Part shown: positions 57,926-64,000 of the stretch, piece by piece
How positions within the stretch are numbered: the first letter of the stretch is position 1
How the letters are laid out: every line of letters starts with the position of its first letter
Source of the DNA: Candidatus Bathyarchaeia archaeon
GTDB lineage: Archaea > Thermoproteota > Bathyarchaeia > Bathyarchaeales > Bathyarchaeaceae
Assembly: GCA_035283685.1 (NCBI GenBank)
Contig: DATETJ010000004.1
Location: 1 to 64,000, forward strand
Length of the DNA: 64,000 bases
Direction: 5' to 3'
Notes under the pieces: model-generated
Seen by the model: the letters and a program-made list of their open reading frames with translations, nothing else
The model's database searches: none
What the model was told of the DNA's origin: nothing
Translations under genes and position numbers: made by a program

Positions 57926-58698
57926 TATTCAATCGCCTCCTCTTCAGTTTCCTCTCCCTTTTCAGGAGCCGCTTCCTTGGCGGCTATGTACTTGGCTTTC
58001 AACGCTTCCTTCTGAAGTTGACTAACCTGCTTACATCCTTCAATGCCCATGTTCAAGACTTGCTCGAACTCTTCATTTGTTAGCATGCCGTCCATCTGTA
58101 ACAACGTTACAGCGTTCAAATTCGGCATGTAGGCAACGGGCACGTCGGCCCCGTCGCTCTTGTCCTCTAGGTCATCTAAGTCCAACACAAGACGATCTTC
58201 AACTTTACCAGCCGCACACGCGCTTACCAAGTCTCTCATAGGTATGCCTGCATCAGCCAACGCCAGAGAAGCCGCCGTGATACCAGCACATCTTGTGCCA
58301 CCATCTGCCTGCAACACTTCAACGAAGAGATCAATAGCCGTTCTAGGATAGAACTCAGTGAAAATTGATGGCTCCAAAGCTTCTCGCATGACTTTTGAAA
58401 GTTCCAATTCTCTTCTTGATGGCGCGGGTGACTTTCTCTCTTGCACAGAAAACGGCGCCATATGATATCGGCATCTCAAGGCTGCACGATCAGGCAATGC
58501 TTGATGTTTCGGATGAATCTCTCTCGGTCCATAAACAGCAGCGAGAATCCTATTTTTTCCTTGTTCAATATAGGCTGAACCGTCGGCATTGCCCAAAACA
58601 CCGACTTCTAATTTTATTGGTCGCAGATCATTCAGTTTTCTGCCGTCATATCGAATGTCGTTTTCATCTATTAGTTTTTCAGGTTTCTTTTGGGACAT
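57925..58698 (-). CDS. rrp41: Exosome subunit Rrp41, catalytic
   Basis: About 257 residues from ATG 58698, preceded by GGAGGTAGTTGAAG (the TTG at 58704 is in frame). Phosphorolytic RNase PH fold: [57 protein letters not shown] and [20 protein letters not shown]. The TRCAG region and nearby Arg/Asp form the phosphate and catalytic site. A Glu-rich C-terminus follows. Overlaps rrp4 by 20 bases. Confidence 0.93.
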   Translation of the reverse strand: MSQKKPEKLIDENDIRYDGRKLNDLRPIKLEVGVLGNADGSAYIEQGKNRILAAVYGPREIHPKHQALPDRAALRCRYHMAPFSVQERKSPAPSRRELELSKVMREALEPSIFTEFYPRTAIDLFVEVLQADGGTRCAGITAASLALADAGIPMRDLVSACAAGKVEDRLVLDLDDLEDKSDGADVPVAYMPNLNAVTLLQMDGMLTNEEFEQVLNMGIEGCKQVSQLQKEALKAKYIAAKEAAPEKGEETEEEAIE

Positions 58699-59410
58699 CT
58701 TCAACTACCTCCTTCTTGGATTTTTCACCTTTTTCCTTACGTAACATTTCAGTAACTCTGTCAGTCAGCCCACTCGTGTGGGCTTCCTGTTCAACCAGTC
58801 GGATAGCCATGATGGCTAAGCGTTCGTCTTCAGGCGTCTTGCCCATGATCGCAATTCTTCCGTTTTGCCCAATGCTTACTTGACAACCTGTCTCGTTCTT
58901 GATCGTTGTCACCATTGAACCTTTCTTTCCGATGACTCGTGGAATCTTTGTAGGCGTGATTTCGATGACTTGGCCTCTGGTAACCTTTCCAAGCCCACGC
59001 TCTAGAACTGTAAGCAATGGGTCGCGGGTTCGATCATAAGCCACTATTTTAGCGATCATCATCTCGCCTACGTCGAATAGCGCTGGCAAGTCGTCCCTCT
59101 GAGGTCTGACAGGTCGCTCAAGTGCATCTGAAGCTCGTAACATGGCCACGTATGGTGCTCTGATGTCAACAATCCATCCGCCCAACGTTACTTCAAGCAC
59201 TTTGCCGATGACCGTGTCGCCGACCATGGGAATGTAGAACGCCTTCAACGCAACCACGAAAACTCGTTTTTCATCGTGGTCGAATAAGCCGACTCTAGTC
59301 GCGTAGATTTTTCCGTTCTCCCTGTACGTGTTTTCCCCGTTTATGTAATCGTTTTCAGCCAGCAAGTCGCCTGGTGTAACGAGTTGTCTCTTTTCATGAT
59401 AAATCGGCAT
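58679..59410 (-). CDS. rrp4: Exosome cap subunit Rrp4
   Basis: 244 residues from ATG 59410 with a strong ribosome site GGGAGGCG; upstream codons to 59452 are in frame but overlap the SBDS gene. N-terminal domain ([20 protein letters not shown]), S1 domain ([20 protein letters not shown]) and KH domain ([20 protein letters not shown]) are in order. The C-terminal tail is Lys/Glu-rich. Caps the exosome and captures substrate RNA. Confidence 0.93.
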   Translation of the reverse strand: MPIYHEKRQLVTPGDLLAENDYINGENTYRENGKIYATRVGLFDHDEKRVFVVALKAFYIPMVGDTVIGKVLEVTLGGWIVDIRAPYVAMLRASDALERPVRPQRDDLPALFDVGEMMIAKIVAYDRTRDPLLTVLERGLGKVTRGQVIEITPTKIPRVIGKKGSMVTTIKNETGCQVSIGQNGRIAIMGKTPEDERLAIMAIRLVEQEAHTSGLTDRVTEMLRKEKGEKSKKEVVEDVPKET

Positions 59411-59448
59411 GTTTTTTCGCCTCCCTTTAATGTTTGCACTCTTAATGG

Positions 59449-60138
59449 TCAACCAATTTTTGCTTCTGCGGCGCCCTTAGTTAATTCGCCCAGTTTTTCG
59501 AGAAAAGGTCCGTATAAGCCTGCAGGCATTTCCACGACTGCAAACCATGAGCCGTCTGCACGCCATTCTTCACGTTTTATTGTTCCGAAGCCTTTGACTG
59601 CTCCATAAGTCTTACTAGCATATGTTGCAGGTATGCGAACGTTAACCGATACCAGCTCGGTCTTCAGCGGTAACATGGGACGAAGAAGTTTGATTATTTC
59701 TTTGGCTTGTTCCTCGGTTTCCTTGAATGGGTCGATTGAATAGTGAATTTGCTGCATTGCCTGTTCAATACGCATGGGCGGATGCGGCAGATTCGTACGA
59801 GGGTCAACGCTGTAACGTGCTATGAAAGCCACAATCTGCTTTCTTTTCTCCTCGATCATGTGACGGCGCTGATCTGTAGTTAACTGGAGCATTCCATGGC
59901 GCAGAATCTGCTCGGCTATTTTGAGAGTGTCGTTTGTGCCAAACGCTTTCTTCAGCTTATCTTCAGATGGCCTTGTGCCTTTATTCGCGTCTGTATAGAT
60001 AGTGTCGCTTACCAACGCTTCGGATAGAGCATTGATTTTGCCAAGCCGGTAGTCTAGGGCTTGATCAGGTTTAACCAGGATTTCGAAGTGTTCGCCTTCA
60101 TGAGTTAGGCGTGCAATCGTGTAGCGCTGCTGACTCAT
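59449..60138 (-). CDS. Ribosome maturation protein SBDS homologue
   Basis: 229 residues in three domains. The N-terminal FYSH domain has YTIARLTHEGEHFEILVKPD. The helical middle has QLTTDQRRHMIEEKRKQIVA. The C-terminal ferredoxin-like domain has LVSVNVRIPATYASKTYGAV. It helps release the anti-association factor aIF6 from large subunits. Position between proteasome alpha and rrp4 is a conserved archaeal arrangement. Start ATG 60138. Confidence 0.92.
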   Translation of the reverse strand: MSQQRYTIARLTHEGEHFEILVKPDQALDYRLGKINALSEALVSDTIYTDANKGTRPSEDKLKKAFGTNDTLKIAEQILRHGMLQLTTDQRRHMIEEKRKQIVAFIARYSVDPRTNLPHPPMRIEQAMQQIHYSIDPFKETEEQAKEIIKLLRPMLPLKTELVSVNVRIPATYASKTYGAVKGFGTIKREEWRADGSWFAVVEMPAGLYGPFLEKLGELTKGAAEAKIG

Positions 60139-60146
60139 CGGGTTTC

Positions 60147-60866
60147 TCAGCTGGGCTTCATGTATTTCTCGACTTCAGCATCCGTAAGAGTTACCATCTT
60201 CTTGGTTGATGTTGGAATAACAGCGATTTTGACGCCGGGCTTTTCGCCTCTGGCTTCCTGTGCTTTTATCAAGGCTTTGACAGTCAACTGCGTGGCAGCT
60301 TCAAGTCCCATGGTTTCGTTGTAATCGGTTTTGAGGATGCCTTCCACTGTTTCTCTTCCGACACCGAAGGCTACTGCTTTCCATCCTCGTATGGATCCGC
60401 TGGGGTCAGTTACGAAAAGTCTGCTGCCTGTCTTATCTGTTCCACCGAATATTATGGAAACGCCGAATGGTCTTACGCCTGCGTGCTGTGTGTAGAGTTG
60501 TTTGATGTCGCCTACTCGTTTGGCAACCACTTCAACATCGATTGGTTCGTCGTACATGAGTTTGTTGCTTTGTGCGTAAACTCTAGCCTGATCGATTAGG
60601 ATGCGGGCATCTGAGCCTAAGCCTACAACCGCTGCTCCCAAGTGTTGGTCAACTTCGAACAGCTTCCACATGAATCTTTCGTCTTGCAGAGCGGACTCTT
60701 TTCTTTCTTCAGCTCCGAGGACTATTCCTTCGGAGCACGTTATACCCAGTATTGTCGCTCCGCGATTAACCGTTTCAAGCGCGTATTCAACTTGGAACAG
60801 CCGTCCGTCAGGTGAGAACACTGTAATGGCGCGGTCGTATGCTCCAGGCGCCGCAAACACGGACAT
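60147..60866 (-). CDS. psmA: 20S proteasome alpha subunit
   Basis: 239 residues with the alpha-type N-terminal signature AYDRAITVFSPDGRLFQVEY and following ALETVNRGATILGI. RPFGVSIIFGGTDKTGSRLF and DPSGSIRGWKAVAFGVGRET follow. Alpha subunits form the gated outer rings and have no catalytic Thr. First gene of the SBDS-exosome transcription unit. Promoter lies in the gap 60867-60979, where no gene is visible. Confidence 0.94.
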   Translation of the reverse strand: MSVFAAPGAYDRAITVFSPDGRLFQVEYALETVNRGATILGITCSEGIVLGAEERKESALQDERFMWKLFEVDQHLGAAVVGLGSDARILIDQARVYAQSNKLMYDEPIDVEVVAKRVGDIKQLYTQHAGVRPFGVSIIFGGTDKTGSRLFVTDPSGSIRGWKAVAFGVGRETVEGILKTDYNETMGLEAATQLTVKALIKAQEARGEKPGVKIAVIPTSTKKMVTLTDAEVEKYMKPS

Positions 60867-60979
60867 ATCTTCATTGTCACCTCTTACATACTCGCATTAA
60901 ACACATTTTGCTTGTGTCAGTTGTGGAGACGAAACTAAAAACCTTTTCGTATAGACTTCGGCATAATAGGTAAAGTTTT

Positions 60980-61099
60980 TCACTTGCGTTTCCTGAAGAT
61001 TCTGGGTCCATCCACCCCTTCGACGGGTTCAAAAGCCGCGCTCCACGAATTCGAGGCTTCTTCTAAGGTTTTGGTTACCCCCACATGGTACTTGGCCAT
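60980..61099 (-). CDS. Possible 39-residue conserved-looking small protein
   Basis: ATG 61099 to TGA 60980. The frame begins MAKYHVGVTKTLEEASNSW and ends with basic IFRKRK. Composition is protein-like. It occupies most of the gap between psmA and the DUF1326 gene. Preceding bases GAAAAA are not a strong ribosome site. Unknown family. Confidence 0.4.
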   Translation of the reverse strand: MAKYHVGVTKTLEEASNSWSAAFEPVEGVDGPRIFRKRK

Positions 61100-61274
61100 T
61101 TTTTCAAATTCGATTAGCTTTGTTTACATTAGTTTTCTTGTGTCCTAGGAATTTCGTCATGTAGAGTATGTCTCCAGTCCGATGGTATTCCATGGTTGCC
61201 TTCAAACGCTTGGGCGAATTCTTATATGTCTCAATTATTTTATACTTTTTATAATTACGGGAAGTTTCTAGATC

Positions 61275-61880
61275 ATGTCTATTAATTGGAACCTCTCCGG
61301 AAGTTACTTTGAGACCTGTAACTGTGAACCAGCGTGCCCCTGTGTTTTCCTGAGTCCCCCTACCACTGGTGAATGCACACTCCTCATCGCTTGGCACATC
61401 GACAATGGCAAATACGGAGATGTCAAACTAGATGACCTCAACGCCGTATTGGCCGTGCATTCGCCCGGACACATGGCTAAAGTAAAGTGGAAAGTTGCAC
61501 TTTATCTCGACAACAAAGCAGATCAGCCACAGAAGGATGCACTGACGCAAATATTCTCAGGTCAAGCTGGTGGAAATCCAGCGGCCTTGGGACCGTCCAT
61601 CGGCCAAGTGCTTGGAGTCAAGAGCGTAGACATTAAATATGAGCTAAATGGAAAAAAGCGAAGCCTCAGTATTCCAAACATCGCCGAAGCAGAGATTGAA
61701 GCTCTAGCGGGTCAAGACGGTTCCGAGGTTACGATTAAAAACCACCCGCTAACCGCCGTTCCTGGAGAACCCGCTGTAGTTGCGAAATCCAAGAGGCTAA
61801 GCTACCACGATTATGGGCTTAAGTGGGAACTTTCAGAAAAAAATGGGTTCTACTCACCATTCAGATACAAGGGCCCGTGA
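61275..61880 (+). CDS. DUF1326-family protein
   Basis: 201 residues. The diagnostic N-terminus is NWNLSGSYFETCNCEPACPC followed by VFLSPPTTGECTLLIAWHID. CNCxxxCPC suggests metal binding. Conserved AVHSPGHMAKVKWKVALYLD and SIGQVLGVKSVDIKYELNGK lie downstream. DUF1326 proteins are found beside DUF2182 membrane proteins in many bacteria and some archaea, exactly as here. Function unknown. Confidence 0.85.
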   Translation: MSINWNLSGSYFETCNCEPACPCVFLSPPTTGECTLLIAWHIDNGKYGDVKLDDLNAVLAVHSPGHMAKVKWKVALYLDNKADQPQKDALTQIFSGQAGGNPAALGPSIGQVLGVKSVDIKYELNGKKRSLSIPNIAEAEIEALAGQDGSEVTIKNHPLTAVPGEPAVVAKSKRLSYHDYGLKWELSEKNGFYSPFRYKGP

Positions 61881-62700
61881 CAGTTTCTTTACGTCGGATT
61901 CTGTTGCCCTACCAGTAGCAATTGGGCTAATCGTTGCTGCTGCTTTTGCTTGGTACGCGGCTTACTATCTAATGAACTCAGCGGTCGGCATGAATACGAG
62001 CAGTGACATAGTTCCGTCGGCGCTTCCTATATCTGGTATGTCAATGCTGTTCTCGACGTTTGACTTGGGAGTTTTCTCACTTTTTGTTCTAGCATGGACG
62101 GTGGGTATGCTTGCTATGATGTTTCCGACCATGATACCTGTTGGTTCTTTCTACTTCAAGACAATGGAGAAGACTGGTTTGTCATCGAAAGCAGCTAAGA
62201 CTGTTGGCATCATGATTTTTCTGGGCGGCTACCTTATTCTCTACGTTGTCCTCGGTTTCGCAGCGTATTTTGCTGTATTTGTAGCCTTCCAGCTAGGCGC
62301 GATTTTTCCGTCGTCATCGACATATTCAACCCAGGTTGCTGGGATTGTCCTGGTGGGTGCGGGTGTGTGGCAGTTTACTCCGTATAAAGACACGTGTGTT
62401 AAACACTGCGTTTCTCCTTTGGGTTTCTTTCTAACACATGCTAAGAACGGTCTTGGTGGAGCTTTGAGAATGGGTGTTGAACATGGATTTTATTGTGTCG
62501 GGTGCTGCTATCTTTACATGATAGTGATGCTTTCGGTTGCGGCCATGAGTCTTCCCTCAATGGCGCTATTGGCCATCGTAATAACTTTGGAAAAGGTTAT
62601 CGTCAAGGGGGCAAAATGGTTCACATGGCTCGTTGGAACTGGTTTCATAACCTTGGGCATAGCAGTCTGGTTTGTACCAGAACTCCTGCTAATTGTCTAG
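61843..62700 (+). CDS. DUF2182-family integral membrane protein
   Basis: 285 residues from ATG 61843 (ATG 61813 also in frame), overlapping the DUF1326 gene by 38 bases. Seven or so helices. The family motifs are VLAWTVGMLAMMFPTMIPVG, WQFTPYKDTCVKHCVSPLGF and GVEHGFYCVGCCYLYMIVML, with paired cysteines and Met-rich helices suggesting metal (copper?) handling. The coupling to DUF1326 implies a two-component system; the substrate is not proven. Confidence 0.85.
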   Translation: MGSTHHSDTRARDSFFTSDSVALPVAIGLIVAAAFAWYAAYYLMNSAVGMNTSSDIVPSALPISGMSMLFSTFDLGVFSLFVLAWTVGMLAMMFPTMIPVGSFYFKTMEKTGLSSKAAKTVGIMIFLGGYLILYVVLGFAAYFAVFVAFQLGAIFPSSSTYSTQVAGIVLVGAGVWQFTPYKDTCVKHCVSPLGFFLTHAKNGLGGALRMGVEHGFYCVGCCYLYMIVMLSVAAMSLPSMALLAIVITLEKVIVKGAKWFTWLVGTGFITLGIAVWFVPELLLIV

Positions 62701-62843
62701 CCTAAGAAAAACTAAGGTTCTCAGGGTAAGTCGGGGTCTTGAGGTATTACGCAAGCCCAACCAAAAAAGGGAAGTTTGCCGGGGGATCAACAATAGTTGT
62801 TCTAAAAACCTTTCGTGTTCGTTGGCAATCGTATGCCGACTCA

Positions 62844-63173
62844 TCAACTACGTTTGAAAATCTCTCGCATTTTCAGGAGCAAACCTAGGTCGCCTTCGAC
62901 ACGGAACTTGCCCCGCATGTAGGCTAGAGCAGGGTCCATCTCGCCTGAAGTGATGGCAATCCACACCTCAGATGGCGTATGAATCGTGGCTGTGGGTGAG
63001 TTGGCAACACCTTCATGAAAAGTGCACTTGCCATTCTCAATGCTTAGATAGTAGTCTCCGGGCTCCTTGCCCGACGCGCGAAACTGAACCGTGGCAGAAA
63101 GATCGCCAGCTGCCTTGGAATCGAACACATCAGCCATGCTTGCGATTAATTCGCGGAAAGTCGTGCGGTTCAT
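62844..63173 (-). CDS. SCP2 sterol-binding-domain protein
   Basis: About 109 residues from ATG 63173 (ATG 63188 in frame). The SCP2 pattern is clear: ATVQFRASGKEPGDYYLSIE, TATIHTPSEVWIAITSGEMD and PALAYMRGKFRVEGDLGLLL. Members bind lipids or acyl chains in a hydrophobic tunnel. Stand-alone; 50 bases downstream of the sugar dehydrogenase start of transcript order. Ligand unknown. Confidence 0.85.
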   Translation of the reverse strand: MNRTTFRELIASMADVFDSKAAGDLSATVQFRASGKEPGDYYLSIENGKCTFHEGVANSPTATIHTPSEVWIAITSGEMDPALAYMRGKFRVEGDLGLLLKMREIFKRS

Positions 63174-63224
63174 GCTCCACGGATCCATCCCACAGTCTTG
63201 AACGTTGAGGCTCTACCTTACGAT

Positions 63225-64000
63225 TTATGATTTGCGTGTTCCCTTTCCCACGCCTCTGTACGTTAGACCTGCTCTGACCGCGGCGTCTTCGTCAAAAGCA
63301 TTTCTGCCATCAACTAAGACTGGTGTGGCCAGCTTTGTCTTCAGTTCGCTCAGGTCGAGTTTCAGATACTCCTTGTGTTTGGTGGAAATGACAACTGCGT
63401 CTGCTTTCGAGAGCGCTTCATCCAAGTCCTTGGTAAATGGCAAATCGAAGTCACGCACAATTGGATCGTGAAGTATTGGCTGTGCTCCTCGCTTTCTTAG
63501 TTCAGAGTATATTTCAGCTGAGGGTGTGTTGCGGGTATCGTCGCAGTTTTCAAGGAAAGCCACGCCGAGAATAGCCACTTTGGCTCCTTTCAACTTCCTG
63601 TCATGTTCAGCCAAAGCGTCTTCTATCAAGTCAACAACATGCCTTGGCATGGAATCGTTGACTTCTCTTGTGCTAACTATGATTTTTGGGAAAAGCTTGA
63701 ACTTTCCAAAAGCGTCTAAGCCATATTTGAGCAGCCAGCCGTCTTTCGGGAGACAGTGCCCCCCAACTCCTGCGCCTGGGTAGTGCATGTTTCTGATCGG
63801 GTTTGATGCTGGATTTGACGAATCGTTGGGCAGCGTATTAACTAGTTCGCGCACCTTGAACACATCGACTCCAAGGCTCTCACAGATCAAAGCCACTTCG
63901 TTTGCGAATGCGATGTTGACGTCTCTGTATGTGTTCTCCACAACTTTTGTCACTTCTGCGGTGAGAGCATCAGTGGGAAAAAGTTTGGCTTTGACAATGT
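63225..64000 (-). CDS. Nucleotide-sugar dehydrogenase (UDP-sugar 6-dehydrogenase family), 5' truncated by window edge
   Basis: The frame is open to the right edge, so only the C-terminal about 258 residues are seen. The first ATG-like start inside is not the true start. TAEVTKVVENTYRDVNIAFA and ALICESLGVDVFKVRELVNT form the dimerisation helix. YPGAGVGGHCLPKDGWLLKY carries the catalytic cysteine in GGHCLPKD. AILGVAFLENCDDTRNTPSA is the UDP-binding domain. It oxidises a UDP-sugar to a uronic acid, probably for surface glycans. Confidence 0.92.
   Translation of the reverse strand, partial: IVKAKLFPTDALTAEVTKVVENTYRDVNIAFANEVALICESLGVDVFKVRELVNTLPNDSSNPASNPIRNMHYPGAGVGGHCLPKDGWLLKYGLDAFGKFKLFPKIIVSTREVNDSMPRHVVDLIEDALAEHDRKLKGAKVAILGVAFLENCDDTRNTPSAEIYSELRKRGAQPILHDPIVRDFDLPFTKDLDEALSKADAVVISTKHKEYLKLDLSELKTKLATPVLVDGRNAFDEDAAVRAGLTYRGVGKGTRKS

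Noticed and set aside
61104-61397. Minus-strand frame opposite the start of the DUF1326 gene
   Set aside because: Antisense to a clear family member and without family similarity.
1-64000. CRISPR array or cas genes
   Set aside because: No regular 25-40-base repeats with unique spacers and no Cas protein motifs were seen. The iteron-like repeats at 11941-12006 have only three units and short spacing.

Overview
The window is archaeal chromosome, most likely from a Candidatus Bathyarchaeia-like member of the TACK group. The evidence is an exosome block (Rrp4, Rrp41, Rrp42), SBDS and proteasome alpha, together with prefoldin beta, Pcc1, DUF3194, deoxyhypusine synthase, tRNA-splicing endonuclease, Sm-like and PAC2 proteins, a short XPF-type nuclease, TATA-box promoters and many TTG/GTG starts. 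The phylum placement is inference from gene content; no 16S gene is present.

Layout. 1-3.1 kb: host genes (EamA transporter, ComB, a frameshifted acetyltransferase, an MDR oxidoreductase). About 3.2-12.1 kb: an integrated mobile element with a tyrosine integrase, several zinc-ribbon mini-proteins, two membrane proteins, a winged-helix regulator with a shared divergent promoter, and a protein-primed-type family B DNA polymerase. It has inverted repeats near both edges and iteron-like repeats at the right. 12.2-26.2 kb: a methyltransferase, EndA and HisS, a CPBP protease, a regulator, an intron-rich tRNA-Arg, sugar kinase and isomerase genes, Sm/PAC2, and an NDH-2-like flavoprotein. This part is interspersed with copies of a dispersed non-coding repeat family that has a very conserved 10-bp stem and 14-nt loop hairpin. 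26.2-28.5 kb: an AT-rich HEPN-like orphan gene between two stretches of potentially structured RNA. 28.5-44.1 kb: two radical SAM proteins (possibly LipS-like), a PolB paralogue that appears to lack its exonuclease domain, a nucleotidyltransferase, a phosphoesterase, an APC permease, deoxyhypusine synthase and a corrinoid-activator-like protein. 44.1-48.3 kb: TRAM and OB-fold RNA/DNA-binding proteins, another copy of the repeat, then a graveyard (integrase C-terminal fragment, truncated glyoxalase, tRNA-Gln 3' part) that looks like a decayed integration site. 48.3-64 kb: hexuloisomerase, XPF nuclease, an ECF transporter, and the prefoldin/Pcc1 and exosome/proteasome superoperon. An arsRBC-like arsenic resistance cassette is inserted in that superoperon. 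The end holds a DUF1326/DUF2182 pair and a partial nucleotide-sugar dehydrogenase.

How it works together. EndA, tRNA-Arg introns, HisS, exosome, SBDS, Sm and TRAM proteins form an RNA-processing theme. The proteasome and PAC2 form a protein-turnover theme. ComB and the RACo-like activator hint at coenzyme M and corrinoid C1 metabolism. The two most unusual signals are the multi-copy structured repeat family, which coincides with strongly strand-asymmetric patches, and the integrated element with its polymerase.
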